A stretch of DNA of 64,000 nucleotides. It comes from Dokdonella immobilis (GTDB taxonomy: Bacteria; Pseudomonadota; Gammaproteobacteria; Xanthomonadales; Rhodanobacteraceae). The notes beneath the pieces are model-generated. The model was not told the origin of the DNA. It saw nothing but the letters and a program-made list of their open reading frames with translations, and searched no databases. The translations under genes were made by a program, and so were the position numbers. The stretch lies in the NCBI RefSeq assembly GCF_900115085.1, contig NZ_FOVF01000017.1:1-64000 (forward strand), read 5' to 3'. Below are positions 35,209 to 43,018 of this stretch, in pieces (position 1 is the stretch's first letter; the number at the start of each line of letters is the position of its first letter).

Positions 35209-36573
35209 TCAGGCGATGCCGAGACCGTCGATCTGGCCGATGGCTTCGGCATCGAAACCGGCCATTTCGGCGAAGCTGCGCCCGCGCTCGGCGTAATCGT
35301 GGAACTGGTCGAAGCTCGGCGCGCCGGGCGAGAGCAGGACGACGCCCCCGGCCGGGGTCTCGTCGCGGGCAATGGCCACCGCCTCGGCGAGATTGGCCAC
35401 CGAATGCAGTCGATACCCACCCTGTTGCGCATGCAGGCGCGCGGCGATGCGGCGACCGTTGCCGCCGTTGAGGATGACTGCGTGCGGCGGATGCGCATGC
35501 ACATATTCGGCGAAGGCCTGCCAGTCGAGGCCGCGATCAAAGCCGCCGACGATCACGCTGACCTTGCGTCCGTCGAGACTGCGCAGGGCCTCGATCGTGG
35601 CCTGCGGCGTGGTCGCGATGCTGTCGTCGATCCAGCTCACGGCCTCGCGTTGGCCAAGCGTCTGCAGCCGGTGCGGCAGGGCGCGGAAGGTGGCCAGCGA
35701 TTCGGCCGCGTCCAGCGCATCCTCGCCGATCGCCTCGACCGCGGCCAGCGCGGCGCAGGCATTCATCGCATTGTGCAGGCCGGGCAGCGGCAGTCGAGCC
35801 AGCTCGAACACGGCGCGGTCGCCCCGGCGGATCGCGCCGTCGGCAACGTGCCAGCCGGTCGCGTTACCGTAGCGCAGCTGCTGCGCGTGGTGTGAGGTGC
35901 GATGCAGCAGCTCGACCTGCAGGTCATTGACCAGCAGCAGGCGCGCACTGTCGGCCAGGGCCAGCTTGTCGCCGACATAGCGCTCGCGGCTGCCGTGCCA
36001 GTCGAGATGCTCTTCCTCGATGTTGGTGATCACGGCCAGGCGAACGTCGCTGGCCTGGCGGGTCTGGAAACTCGACAGCTCGACCACCCACCAGTCCGGC
36101 GCCAGTGGCGGATCGAGCAGTTCGAGCAGCGGCAGCCCGATGTTTCCGGCCAGCGCCGTGCGCCGGCCCAGGGCGCGCAGCAGGTGCGCGATCAGGGCGC
36201 TGGTCGTGCTCTTGCCCTTGGTCCCGGTTACGGCGATCACGCGTGCATCGGGGTTTTCGGCGAACCACAGGGCCGTCGCCGAGGTGAAGCGCGTGCCGTT
36301 GCGCTGCGCTTCGAGCAATTCGGGGCGATAGGCACTGATGCCGGGCGACTTGATGACGACATCGAAGGCGCCGAGGTCGGCCGCGCTAGGCGCCTGGGTC
36401 ACGTACCGATCGTGCGAATGATCGGTGGCCATGAAATGGGCCTCGGCTTCGCTGCAGAACACGGTCAGCGGCAACTCGGGCAGGCGCTGGCGCAGCGCGG
36501 TATGCGCGGCATGGCCCTCCCGTCCGAGGCCCCAGATTGCCACGCGCAAGCTCGCAAGGTCGGCGATACGCAT
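35209..36573 (-). CDS. murD: MurD2: UDP-MurNAc-L-Ala--L-glutamate ligase
   Basis: This Mur ligase of about 454 residues has the ATP loop VTGTKGKSTTSA and the VVELSSFQT and AFEXXXXH-like IEEEHLDWHGS segments. It is not in a division/cell wall cluster. It follows murL directly (adjacent stop and start), the arrangement described in Xanthomonas, where MurD2 adds L-Glu and MurL then inverts it. I infer L-Glu specificity from that context. The ATG at 36573 follows GTG at 36576. Confidence 0.85.
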   Translation of the reverse strand: MRIADLASLRVAIWGLGREGHAAHTALRQRLPELPLTVFCSEAEAHFMATDHSHDRYVTQAPSAADLGAFDVVIKSPGISAYRPELLEAQRNGTRFTSATALWFAENPDARVIAVTGTKGKSTTSALIAHLLRALGRRTALAGNIGLPLLELLDPPLAPDWWVVELSSFQTRQASDVRLAVITNIEEEHLDWHGSRERYVGDKLALADSARLLLVNDLQVELLHRTSHHAQQLRYGNATGWHVADGAIRRGDRAVFELARLPLPGLHNAMNACAALAAVEAIGEDALDAAESLATFRALPHRLQTLGQREAVSWIDDSIATTPQATIEALRSLDGRKVSVIVGGFDRGLDWQAFAEYVHAHPPHAVILNGGNGRRIAARLHAQQGGYRLHSVANLAEAVAIARDETPAGGVVLLSPGAPSFDQFHDYAERGRSFAEMAGFDAEAIGQIDGLGIA

Positions 36574-36576
36574 CAC

Positions 36577-37965
36577 TCAGCTTCGCTCGAGCGCATCGAC
36601 CAGGCGGGCGGGCAGATGACGTTCGCCTTCGACCTGCAACAGCGCCTCGAGCGAGCGCTCGTCGGGGCCGAGCTGCGGCTGGACCTCATGGATGAAGCGC
36701 TCGACGATGGCATCCTCGCGCCATTCGGCACGTCGGGCCAGTTCGGCCATCGCCGCGCGCGACTCGTGGCCCTCGCCAACGCACTCGAACGGCTTGTGGT
36801 CGCGATACTCGAGCAGCGCATCGAAGCCGGCGATCTGGGCCGGGTCGTCAAGCAGGTTGCGCCCGAAGATGGCGAGCAGGCGGGGTTTCGGCATGAACGG
36901 GGCGAGGGCCAGGAACACGAAATGGCATTTCGGGCATTGCCCGCACCAGCGATCGGACGGCTTCGGGCCAAGAATGCGGAAGTTGCGGTTGCAGCTCGAG
37001 AACACGTCGTCGTAGCGGTTGTTCTTCGCGAAGCGCGAGGCGACCGCCAGTTCCGACAGCGGTCGCAGCAGCGAGTAGTAGTCGAGATCGGCAGCGACAT
37101 GCGAATGGATCAGCGAGCGGAAGCCCCGCTCGAAGGCCCAGCCCTTGCTCCACTGGTGGTTGATCGGCATGCCGTCGTATTCGAGGGTCGCGCTCGATGC
37201 CGAACGTTCATTGGAAAACGCGATCGCATCATGGCCGTAAAGAATGGCAGCGACGACCAGGATCGCCGAATTGATCGCGGTCACCGGGATGTGCCCGTTC
37301 AGCGCGCCGGCGCGGTTGTACTCGAACAGCAGCGGCGAGATCGCGCGTGAAATGTTCAGCATCGGCAAGCCCGTGCGTCCTGCACAGGACTCGATCAGTC
37401 CCGAATTGCCGATCCAGACCGCGGTCGCGTTCTCGCCCGCGGCCTTGAGGATCTCGACGCTGACCAGCGAATCCTTGCCGCCGCCGATCGGCACCAGGGT
37501 GCTGCGCGGCAGGCCGATCGCCGCCCGACGTACCCCGGACGAGTCCGCTCCCATCTCACCGTCATCCCGGCGCAGGCCGGGATGACCGGCATGAGAGGGA
37601 AAGCGGATCCTGCCGCGCAGGTCGAGCTTGTTGGTGTAGGCGAACTCACCAAGGCCATGCAGGTACAAGTCATCGAGGAACGCCGCCGTGATCCGGTCGA
37701 TCGTCGTGCTCTCGATGCGGATCTCGCCCGGCACCCCGGCCTTGTAATAGCTGACTCCCGCGATCAGGTGGAGCAGCTCGAGCGCTGCCGCGAACGCCGC
37801 CTCGCGTTCCGGCGCGAGGGCCGGTGCGGCCGGAAAGCCGATCCGCTCGACCAGCTCGGGGCCGTCGTCGAAGGCATAGACCAGACGCGCTTCGCCACCG
37901 CTGTACTCGCTGCGTACGAAGCGGAACGCCTTTGCCATTCGCGGGTCATTCAGACTCAAAGGCAC
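36577..37965 (-). CDS. murL: MurL: UDP-MurNAc-L-Ala-L-Glu epimerase
   Basis: The 462-residue enzyme epimerises the terminal L-Glu of UDP-MurNAc-L-Ala-L-Glu to D-Glu using ATP, replacing glutamate racemase. It shows the PP-loop-like VPIGGGKDSLVS motif, a C-x-x-C-x-x-C cluster (CGQCPKC) and the FAYTNKLDLRGRI block. Residues about 115-145 are abnormal: they are encoded by a palindromic repeat inserted in frame. GTG at 37965 overlaps lysCA by 10 nt; an ATG at 37938 is the alternative start. Confidence 0.85.
   Translation of the reverse strand: MPLSLNDPRMAKAFRFVRSEYSGGEARLVYAFDDGPELVERIGFPAAPALAPEREAAFAAALELLHLIAGVSYYKAGVPGEIRIESTTIDRITAAFLDDLYLHGLGEFAYTNKLDLRGRIRFPSHAGHPGLRRDDGEMGADSSGVRRAAIGLPRSTLVPIGGGKDSLVSVEILKAAGENATAVWIGNSGLIESCAGRTGLPMLNISRAISPLLFEYNRAGALNGHIPVTAINSAILVVAAILYGHDAIAFSNERSASSATLEYDGMPINHQWSKGWAFERGFRSLIHSHVAADLDYYSLLRPLSELAVASRFAKNNRYDDVFSSCNRNFRILGPKPSDRWCGQCPKCHFVFLALAPFMPKPRLLAIFGRNLLDDPAQIAGFDALLEYRDHKPFECVGEGHESRAAMAELARRAEWREDAIVERFIHEVQPQLGPDERSLEALLQVEGERHLPARLVDALERS
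37561..37586. repeat. REP-type palindrome inside murL
   Basis: GTCATCCCGGC and GCCGGGATGAC, 11-nt exact complements separated by GCAG, form a perfect hairpin inside the coding sequence, encoding roughly HPGLRRDD at residues 127-135. This palindrome is widely known as an intergenic repeat in proteobacteria. Flanking 37510-37605 encode an atypical, charged stretch likely belonging to the same insertion. Confidence 0.75.
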
Positions 37966-40565
37966 ACCTCGGCAGCCGGTTTGCGCAGGTTGTAGTGCGA
38001 TGCCATGACCGCACCATACGCGCCTGCCTCGGCGATCAGGATCACGTCGCCTTCTCGGCAGCCGGGCAGGCGCCGGTTGTTGCCGAGCACGTCGCCGGTC
38101 TCGCAGATCGGACCCACCACCTGGACGAGGTCCTCGGCCGCCTCGTCGAGACGCGATAGATTGACGATCTCGTGCCAGGCTTCGTACAGCGCCGGACGGA
38201 TCAGCGAGTTCATGCCGGCGTCGATGCCGACATAGTGGATATCGCCCTTGCGCTTGGTCTGGGTGACCCGGGCCAGCAGGACGCCGGCCTCGGCGACCAG
38301 GTAGCGGCCCGGCTCCATCCAGAGCTGGAATTGCGGATAGGCCTGCTTGACCTCGGCCAGGGCGGCACCGAGTGCATCGAGATCGAGCGGCAGGTCCTCG
38401 GGGCGCGAGGGCACGCCGAGGCCGCCACCGAGGTCGAGCACTTCGATGCGGTTGAACGGTTCGGCCAGGCTGGCCAGCTGGGCGTACACGGTCCGCCAGT
38501 GCTGCGCGTCGAGGATGCCCGAGCCGAGGTGCGCGTGCAGGCCGACGATGCGCGTGCCGTGCCGGCGCGCATGGGCGCGGAACGCCTCGATTTCATCGAG
38601 CGAAACGCCGAATTTCGATTGTGCGCCGCCGGTCTTGACCTTGTCGTGGTGGCCGCGTCCGGCGCCGAGGTCGACGCGCAGGAAGATTTCCCGGCCGGCG
38701 AAATCCGCGCCCCATTCGGCGATCGGATGCAGCGCGTCGAGGGTCACGCGCACGCCGGCGGCCAGGGCGGCGCGGTACTCTTCCCGCGGCGCGAAATTCG
38801 GCGTGAACAGGATGCGCTCGGCGGCCAGGGTCGGCAGGGTCGAACGCACCGCCTCGACCTCGTCCCACGAGACGCATTCGAAGGCGAAGCCCTCGGCGTG
38901 CAGGGTACGCAGGATCTGCGCGTGCGGATTGGCCTTCAGCGCATAGTGCCAGCGGTCGACCATGCCGAGCGCGGCCAGGCCGCGGGCCTGCTCGCGGATC
39001 TGGTCGAGGCTGTAGACATAGCACGGCGTTGCTCCTGTCCCGAGTTCGAGCAGGGCCTTGCGTTCGCGGCGCCACCAGGCCGCCGGTCGCATCGCCGCGG
39101 CACCGTGGGCAAGTTCGCTCCAGCTCGGCCCGAACACCGACGCATCGTCGACGCGCATGACCTCGGCGCGGATCAGCAATGCGTGCAGGCGCGGAATCAA
39201 CGAATCGACCAGGCCCTCGTCGATGACGAAGGTCAGATTGAGATTGTTCGAGGACTGCGAGATCAGATGCACATCGAGGGCGCCGAATTCGGCGAGCACG
39301 GCCGAAAGCCGGTGCAGCATCGCACGCATGCCTCGACCGACCAGGGTGATCGCCGCGCACGGCGCGATCACCTTGACCCGGCAGAACGCCTCGAGGTCGG
39401 CGCACAGCCGGGCCAGCACATCGGAATTGAGCAGGTTGTCGGACGGATCGAGCGAGACCGTCACGTTGGTCTCGGCCGAGCCGATCAGGTCGACCGACAG
39501 GCCATGGCGCTTGAACGCCTCGAACACGTCGGCAAGGAAGCCGACCTGCTGCCACATGCTGATCGATTCCATCGAGACCAGGGTGATGCCCTTGCGCGAA
39601 CTGATCGCCTTGACGCTCGGCGCGCCGGCCTGCGTGTTCCAGACGATTTCGGTACCCGGCAGGTCGGGCCGGTTGGTGTCCTTGATGCGGATCGGCACAC
39701 GACTGTCGCGGACCGGATGGATGCAGCGCGGATGCAGGACCTTGGCGCCGGTGGTCGCGATTTCCTGCGCTTCGGCATAGTCGAGCCGGGACAGCAGGCG
39801 GGCATCGGGCACCTGGCGCGGATTGGCGCTGAACATGCCGGGCACGTCGGTCCAGATCTCGACCACCTCGGCCTTGAGCAAGGCACCGAAATAGGCCGCC
39901 GAGGTATCCGAGCCGCCGCGACCGAGCACGGCGGTTGCGCCATCGCCGCTGCGTGCGATGAATCCCTGGGCGATGAACACATCGCCACGAGCCGCCAGCT
40001 TGGCCGTGATCGCCGGATCATGGCGAACCTGCACCGATGCCGACAGCCAGCGTGCCCAGTCGCCCTGGTTGGGCAGTGCCTCGGCGCGGAAAAAGTCGCG
40101 GGAGTCGAGCCAGTGCGTGGTCAGCCCGAGGCTGTTGAGATAGAGCGCGCCGAGCGTGCTCGAGGACAATTCGCCGAGTGCAAGCAGTTCGGCCTGCCAC
40201 GGCAATGCCCCGCTGGGCCGGCGCGGATCCGCGAGCAACTGGTCGAGCCGCGCCAGCCAGGCATCGATGGCATTGCGCTTGGGCAGACCGAGTTCGCCGA
40301 ACAGGGTGTGGTGGCGGGCGATGATCGCTTCGCGCAATTCCTGGCAGCGTTGCCCGTCGGCGTGTCCCTCACCGATGCCCTTGAGCATGTCGGTGATCCC
40401 CGACAATGCGGAAACGACGATCAGCACGCGCCGGCCGGCCTCGCGGTGGCTCGCCGCGATGCTGGCGATATTGTCCCAGCGTGGACGCGTGGAGACACTG
40501 GTGCCGCCGAACTTGAGGACGACCCAGGGGGCGTCTTCCGGCAGCGTTGCGGGAATTGAATTCAC
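37956..40565 (-). CDS. lysC-lysA: Bifunctional aspartate kinase / diaminopimelate decarboxylase
   Basis: The 869-residue fusion joins the first and last steps of lysine synthesis; its substrate meso-DAP is also the peptidoglycan cross-linking residue. The aspartokinase half starts WVVLKFGGTSVSTRPRW and has GRGGSDTSAAY plus ACT regulatory domains (about residues 320-460). The decarboxylase half is a PLP alanine-racemase-like barrel with ALKANPHAQILR (PLP Lys), GGGLGVP and GPICETGDVL. The fusion is typical of Xanthomonadales. It is followed by murL and murD2, giving a peptidoglycan-precursor operon. Confidence 0.95.
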   Translation of the reverse strand: MNSIPATLPEDAPWVVLKFGGTSVSTRPRWDNIASIAASHREAGRRVLIVVSALSGITDMLKGIGEGHADGQRCQELREAIIARHHTLFGELGLPKRNAIDAWLARLDQLLADPRRPSGALPWQAELLALGELSSSTLGALYLNSLGLTTHWLDSRDFFRAEALPNQGDWARWLSASVQVRHDPAITAKLAARGDVFIAQGFIARSGDGATAVLGRGGSDTSAAYFGALLKAEVVEIWTDVPGMFSANPRQVPDARLLSRLDYAEAQEIATTGAKVLHPRCIHPVRDSRVPIRIKDTNRPDLPGTEIVWNTQAGAPSVKAISSRKGITLVSMESISMWQQVGFLADVFEAFKRHGLSVDLIGSAETNVTVSLDPSDNLLNSDVLARLCADLEAFCRVKVIAPCAAITLVGRGMRAMLHRLSAVLAEFGALDVHLISQSSNNLNLTFVIDEGLVDSLIPRLHALLIRAEVMRVDDASVFGPSWSELAHGAAAMRPAAWWRRERKALLELGTGATPCYVYSLDQIREQARGLAALGMVDRWHYALKANPHAQILRTLHAEGFAFECVSWDEVEAVRSTLPTLAAERILFTPNFAPREEYRAALAAGVRVTLDALHPIAEWGADFAGREIFLRVDLGAGRGHHDKVKTGGAQSKFGVSLDEIEAFRAHARRHGTRIVGLHAHLGSGILDAQHWRTVYAQLASLAEPFNRIEVLDLGGGLGVPSRPEDLPLDLDALGAALAEVKQAYPQFQLWMEPGRYLVAEAGVLLARVTQTKRKGDIHYVGIDAGMNSLIRPALYEAWHEIVNLSRLDEAAEDLVQVVGPICETGDVLGNNRRLPGCREGDVILIAEAGAYGAVMASHYNLRKPAAEVCL

Positions 40566-40704
40566 GATTCAGCGCATCGGCAGCGATGAGGTAATTGGAG
40601 CGAACCCGCATTCTTCGGTGCAACGCAGCAAAAGGCAATGGCGGGACGAAATCCTTTGGCCGGACGCTCGATCAGCGCAATCCCGAGGCCATCATCCGCT
40701 GCCT

Positions 40705-40860
40705 GGAACCCTTCTCCCCCGGGAGAAGGTGCCGAAGGCGGATGAGGGTTCGGGCTTGCGGCGAGCTCGAACATGACGCGCTGTGCGTACCCTCACCGCA
40801 TCCCCTCTCCCGAAGGGAGCGGGGCTTGAAGCTGCACTTCCTTCTCCCCAAGGCAATGAC
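40705..40860. repeat. BIME-like intergenic repeat cluster
   Basis: The 40566-40926 stretch has no gene. It holds CTTCTCCC-CC-GGGAGAAG (40711-40728), a second hairpin with CTCTCCCGAAGGGAGC (40805-40820), and larger imperfect complements (GCGGATGAGGGT / ACCCTCACCGCATCC). Together they form a long compound palindrome between lysCA and the copper chaperone gene. Similar compound palindromes are common in Xanthomonadaceae. Confidence 0.65.
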
Positions 40861-40926
40861 ATCGATGCCCGCAGCATCAATGGCCAAAGCGGAGATCTGC
40901 TTGGTAATCGATCGAGGATTTCACAC

Positions 40927-41394
40927 TCAGTGGTGGTGCTGGTGCCCTTCGCCGCCCGACGCATCGACCGCCTGCACATCGAACATCGCCGGCACCCGTT
41001 GGCCATCGGAGAGCAGGAACGTGATCTCGATACGGTCGCCGGGCACGACCTCGCGCCTTGGTTGCATGAGCATCAGGTGCAGGCCGCCCGGGGCGAACTT
41101 GACCTCCTCGCCCGGCGCGATTTCGAGATGGTTGAGTTCACGCATGCGCGAGACGCCGTTTTCGATGACGGTCTGGTGCACGGTCACGGTCAGGAAACGG
41201 TCGCTTTGCGCGGCCAGGATGCTGACGGGCGCATCACCCGAGTTCTTCAGGGTCAGGTAGCCGGCCAGCATGTCGACGCCGGGCGGCGCCTGCGGAATCC
41301 AGGCGTTCGATACACCGAGCTGACTGGCGGCGAACGCGCACGGCATCAGCACGAACACGATCACGGTTGCGAAAAGGCGTTGCAGGATCTTCAT
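40927..41394 (-). CDS. Periplasmic copper chaperone PCu(A)C
   Basis: The 155-residue protein has signal peptide MKILQRLFATVIVFVLMPCAFA. It carries the PCuAC copper-binding pattern (His and Met in VHQTVIENGVSRM, then LHLMLM after about 22 residues). The C-terminus is His-rich (GHQHHH). PCu(A)C delivers Cu(I) to cytochrome c oxidase. It is transcribed alone, divergent from the enoyl-CoA hydratase-like gene. Confidence 0.92.
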   Translation of the reverse strand: MKILQRLFATVIVFVLMPCAFAASQLGVSNAWIPQAPPGVDMLAGYLTLKNSGDAPVSILAAQSDRFLTVTVHQTVIENGVSRMRELNHLEIAPGEEVKFAPGGLHLMLMQPRREVVPGDRIEITFLLSDGQRVPAMFDVQAVDASGGEGHQHHH

Positions 41395-41512
41395 CGGTTT
41401 CTCCGCAGCAAGCTTTCATCATAGCCCCCTGCCCCACCGAATCGAATGACACCGATTGCCGCACGCGCCTCCGCCACCCCAGCGCCTTCTCCATGCTGGC
41501 CTATACTGGCCC

Positions 41513-41548
41513 GAACGAATCCCGAATCCCGAATCCCCAATCCCGAGC
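41513..41548. repeat. Half-copy of the GGGATTCGGGATTCG repeat
   Basis: CGAATCCCGAATCCCGAATCCCC matches the right arm of copies A-C, but no complementary left arm is present. It lies directly upstream of the hydratase start and could carry its leader. Confidence 0.5.
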
Positions 41549-41554
41549 CCAAAA

Positions 41555-42319
41555 ATGAGCGTACTCGACATCCTCAGGCATGACGCCATCCATGAGCTGC
41601 GCATGGCCCGACCGCCGGTCAACGCACTCGATCCCGAACTGATCCGCAGCCTGCACGAGGCCGTGCTCGCCGCACCCGGCAACGGCGCCCGCGGCATCGT
41701 CCTGTCCGGTCGCGAAGGCATGTTCTCGGCCGGCCTCGACGTGCCAAACCTGCTGCAGCTCGATCGCAAGGGCATGAGCGAGGTCTGGATGAATTTCGTC
41801 GGCCTGCTTGAAGCGCTGGCGCGCTCACCGGTGCCGGTGGTGGCCGCCATCACCGGACACAGCCCGGCCGGCGGGGCCGTGCTGACGCTGTTCTGCGACT
41901 ACCGCATCATGGCCCGCGGTCCGTTCCGCATCGGCCTCAACGAAGTCGAAGTGGGTCTGGTCGTGCCCGAGCTCATCCAGGCCGCGATGCGTCGCCTGCT
42001 CGGCTCGCACCGGGCCGAGCGCCTGATGGTCGCCGGTGCCATGATCGAGGCCGAGCAGGCCGAGGCGATCGGATTCGTCGATGAACTGGCCGAAACCGAA
42101 CGGGTCGTAGGCCGCGCCATCGCCTGGTTGCAGGACCTGCTCACGCGGCCGCCCCAGGCCATGAGCGAAACGCGCCGCCTGGCCCGCGCCGATCTGGTCG
42201 CCCCGTTTGAAGGCAAGGCGACCGTCAGTAACGACGAATTCGCCGAACGCTGGTTTTCCGAGGAATCGCAGACCGTGCTCAGCGCGATGGTCGCCCGACT
42301 CAAGGCCAAACACGCCTGA
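41555..42319 (+). CDS. Enoyl-CoA hydratase/isomerase-family protein
   Basis: The 254-residue crotonase-fold protein starts at ATG 41555. It has ARPPVNALDPELIRSLHEAV near the N-terminus, the oxyanion loop GREGMFSAGLDVPNLLQLD and HSPAGGAVLTLFCDYRIMA. The family hydrates enoyl-CoA or catalyses related reactions. The usual catalytic Glu pair is not obvious (NEVEVGLVVPELI instead), so the exact reaction is uncertain. An adjacent TATACT (41502-41507) is a possible -10. Confidence 0.85.
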   Translation: MSVLDILRHDAIHELRMARPPVNALDPELIRSLHEAVLAAPGNGARGIVLSGREGMFSAGLDVPNLLQLDRKGMSEVWMNFVGLLEALARSPVPVVAAITGHSPAGGAVLTLFCDYRIMARGPFRIGLNEVEVGLVVPELIQAAMRRLLGSHRAERLMVAGAMIEAEQAEAIGFVDELAETERVVGRAIAWLQDLLTRPPQAMSETRRLARADLVAPFEGKATVSNDEFAERWFSEESQTVLSAMVARLKAKHA

Positions 42320-42361
42320 ACGATCGCCTGCGCTCGTTCAAGCGGGCCACCTGATGGCTCG

Positions 42362-42733
42362 CTAGACGGGGCGAAGCTGCTCGGCCAGCGAGCGCGTCCT
42401 CTCGTTGACCACATCGCCGGTGTGCAAGGTCGACTTGCGCTCGACCAGCATGACGAGGCATTGCTGCTCAGCGACCGGATTGTGGCGCACGCCTTTCGGC
42501 ACGACGTACAGATCACCTTCGCCGAGCTCGATTACGCCTTCCTCGAGTTCGATGCGCAGATTTCCCCGCAGCACGAAGAACAGCTCGTCCTCGTCCTGGT
42601 GGGCGTGCCATCCGAACACGCCTTCGAGGCAGGCGACCTTGACGTAGGCATCATCGAGCTCGGCGATGATGCGCGGCGACCAGCGCTCGGTCAGCGCAGC
42701 GGCGATATTCGCTGGCGAAACAACCTTGGGCAT
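42362..42733 (-). CDS. Cupin-domain protein
   Basis: The 123-residue single-cupin protein starts at ATG 42733 behind CGGAG. The beta-barrel motifs are GWHAHQDEDELFFVLRG (motif 1) and VPKGVRHNPVAEQQC (motif 2), with His and Glu residues for a metal. Small cupins have varied roles and the substrate is unknown. It is convergent with the hydratase gene, 42 nt away. Confidence 0.88.
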   Translation of the reverse strand: MPKVVSPANIAAALTERWSPRIIAELDDAYVKVACLEGVFGWHAHQDEDELFFVLRGNLRIELEEGVIELGEGDLYVVPKGVRHNPVAEQQCLVMLVERKSTLHTGDVVNERTRSLAEQLRPV

Positions 42734-43018
42734 GGAGACTCCGTTCAGGCAGATGCCGGGAGCATACGACAATCGCTTCGCGTCAGCAGAATCGGCTTGT
42801 CCTGCGGAATCCGGCCGGCGACCGTTTGACCTGCGAGACCATACGGCCTCATGCAAGCGGCAATCCATGGCCCACACGCATCCATGCTCCCGTAGTCGGA
42901 ACTCACTCAGCCTCAAGACCTAGGCCGCCCTGCGCTGTCGGTTTTGTCCGCCACCTGCGATAAAAGGCGGTCTGCTTGGCGTCCACAGGGGGCGCCGGGA
43001 CCCGTCCCGAGGAATGCC

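Noticed and set aside
38172-40559. Long plus-strand reading frame opposite lysC-lysA
   Set aside because: The minus-strand translation is an unmistakable fused enzyme; the opposite frame is open because of high GC at third positions and shows no domain.
42734-43018. Riboswitch or Fur box before the TonB-dependent receptor
   Set aside because: I could not find a conserved cobalamin-type core or a Fur-like palindrome in the spacer.
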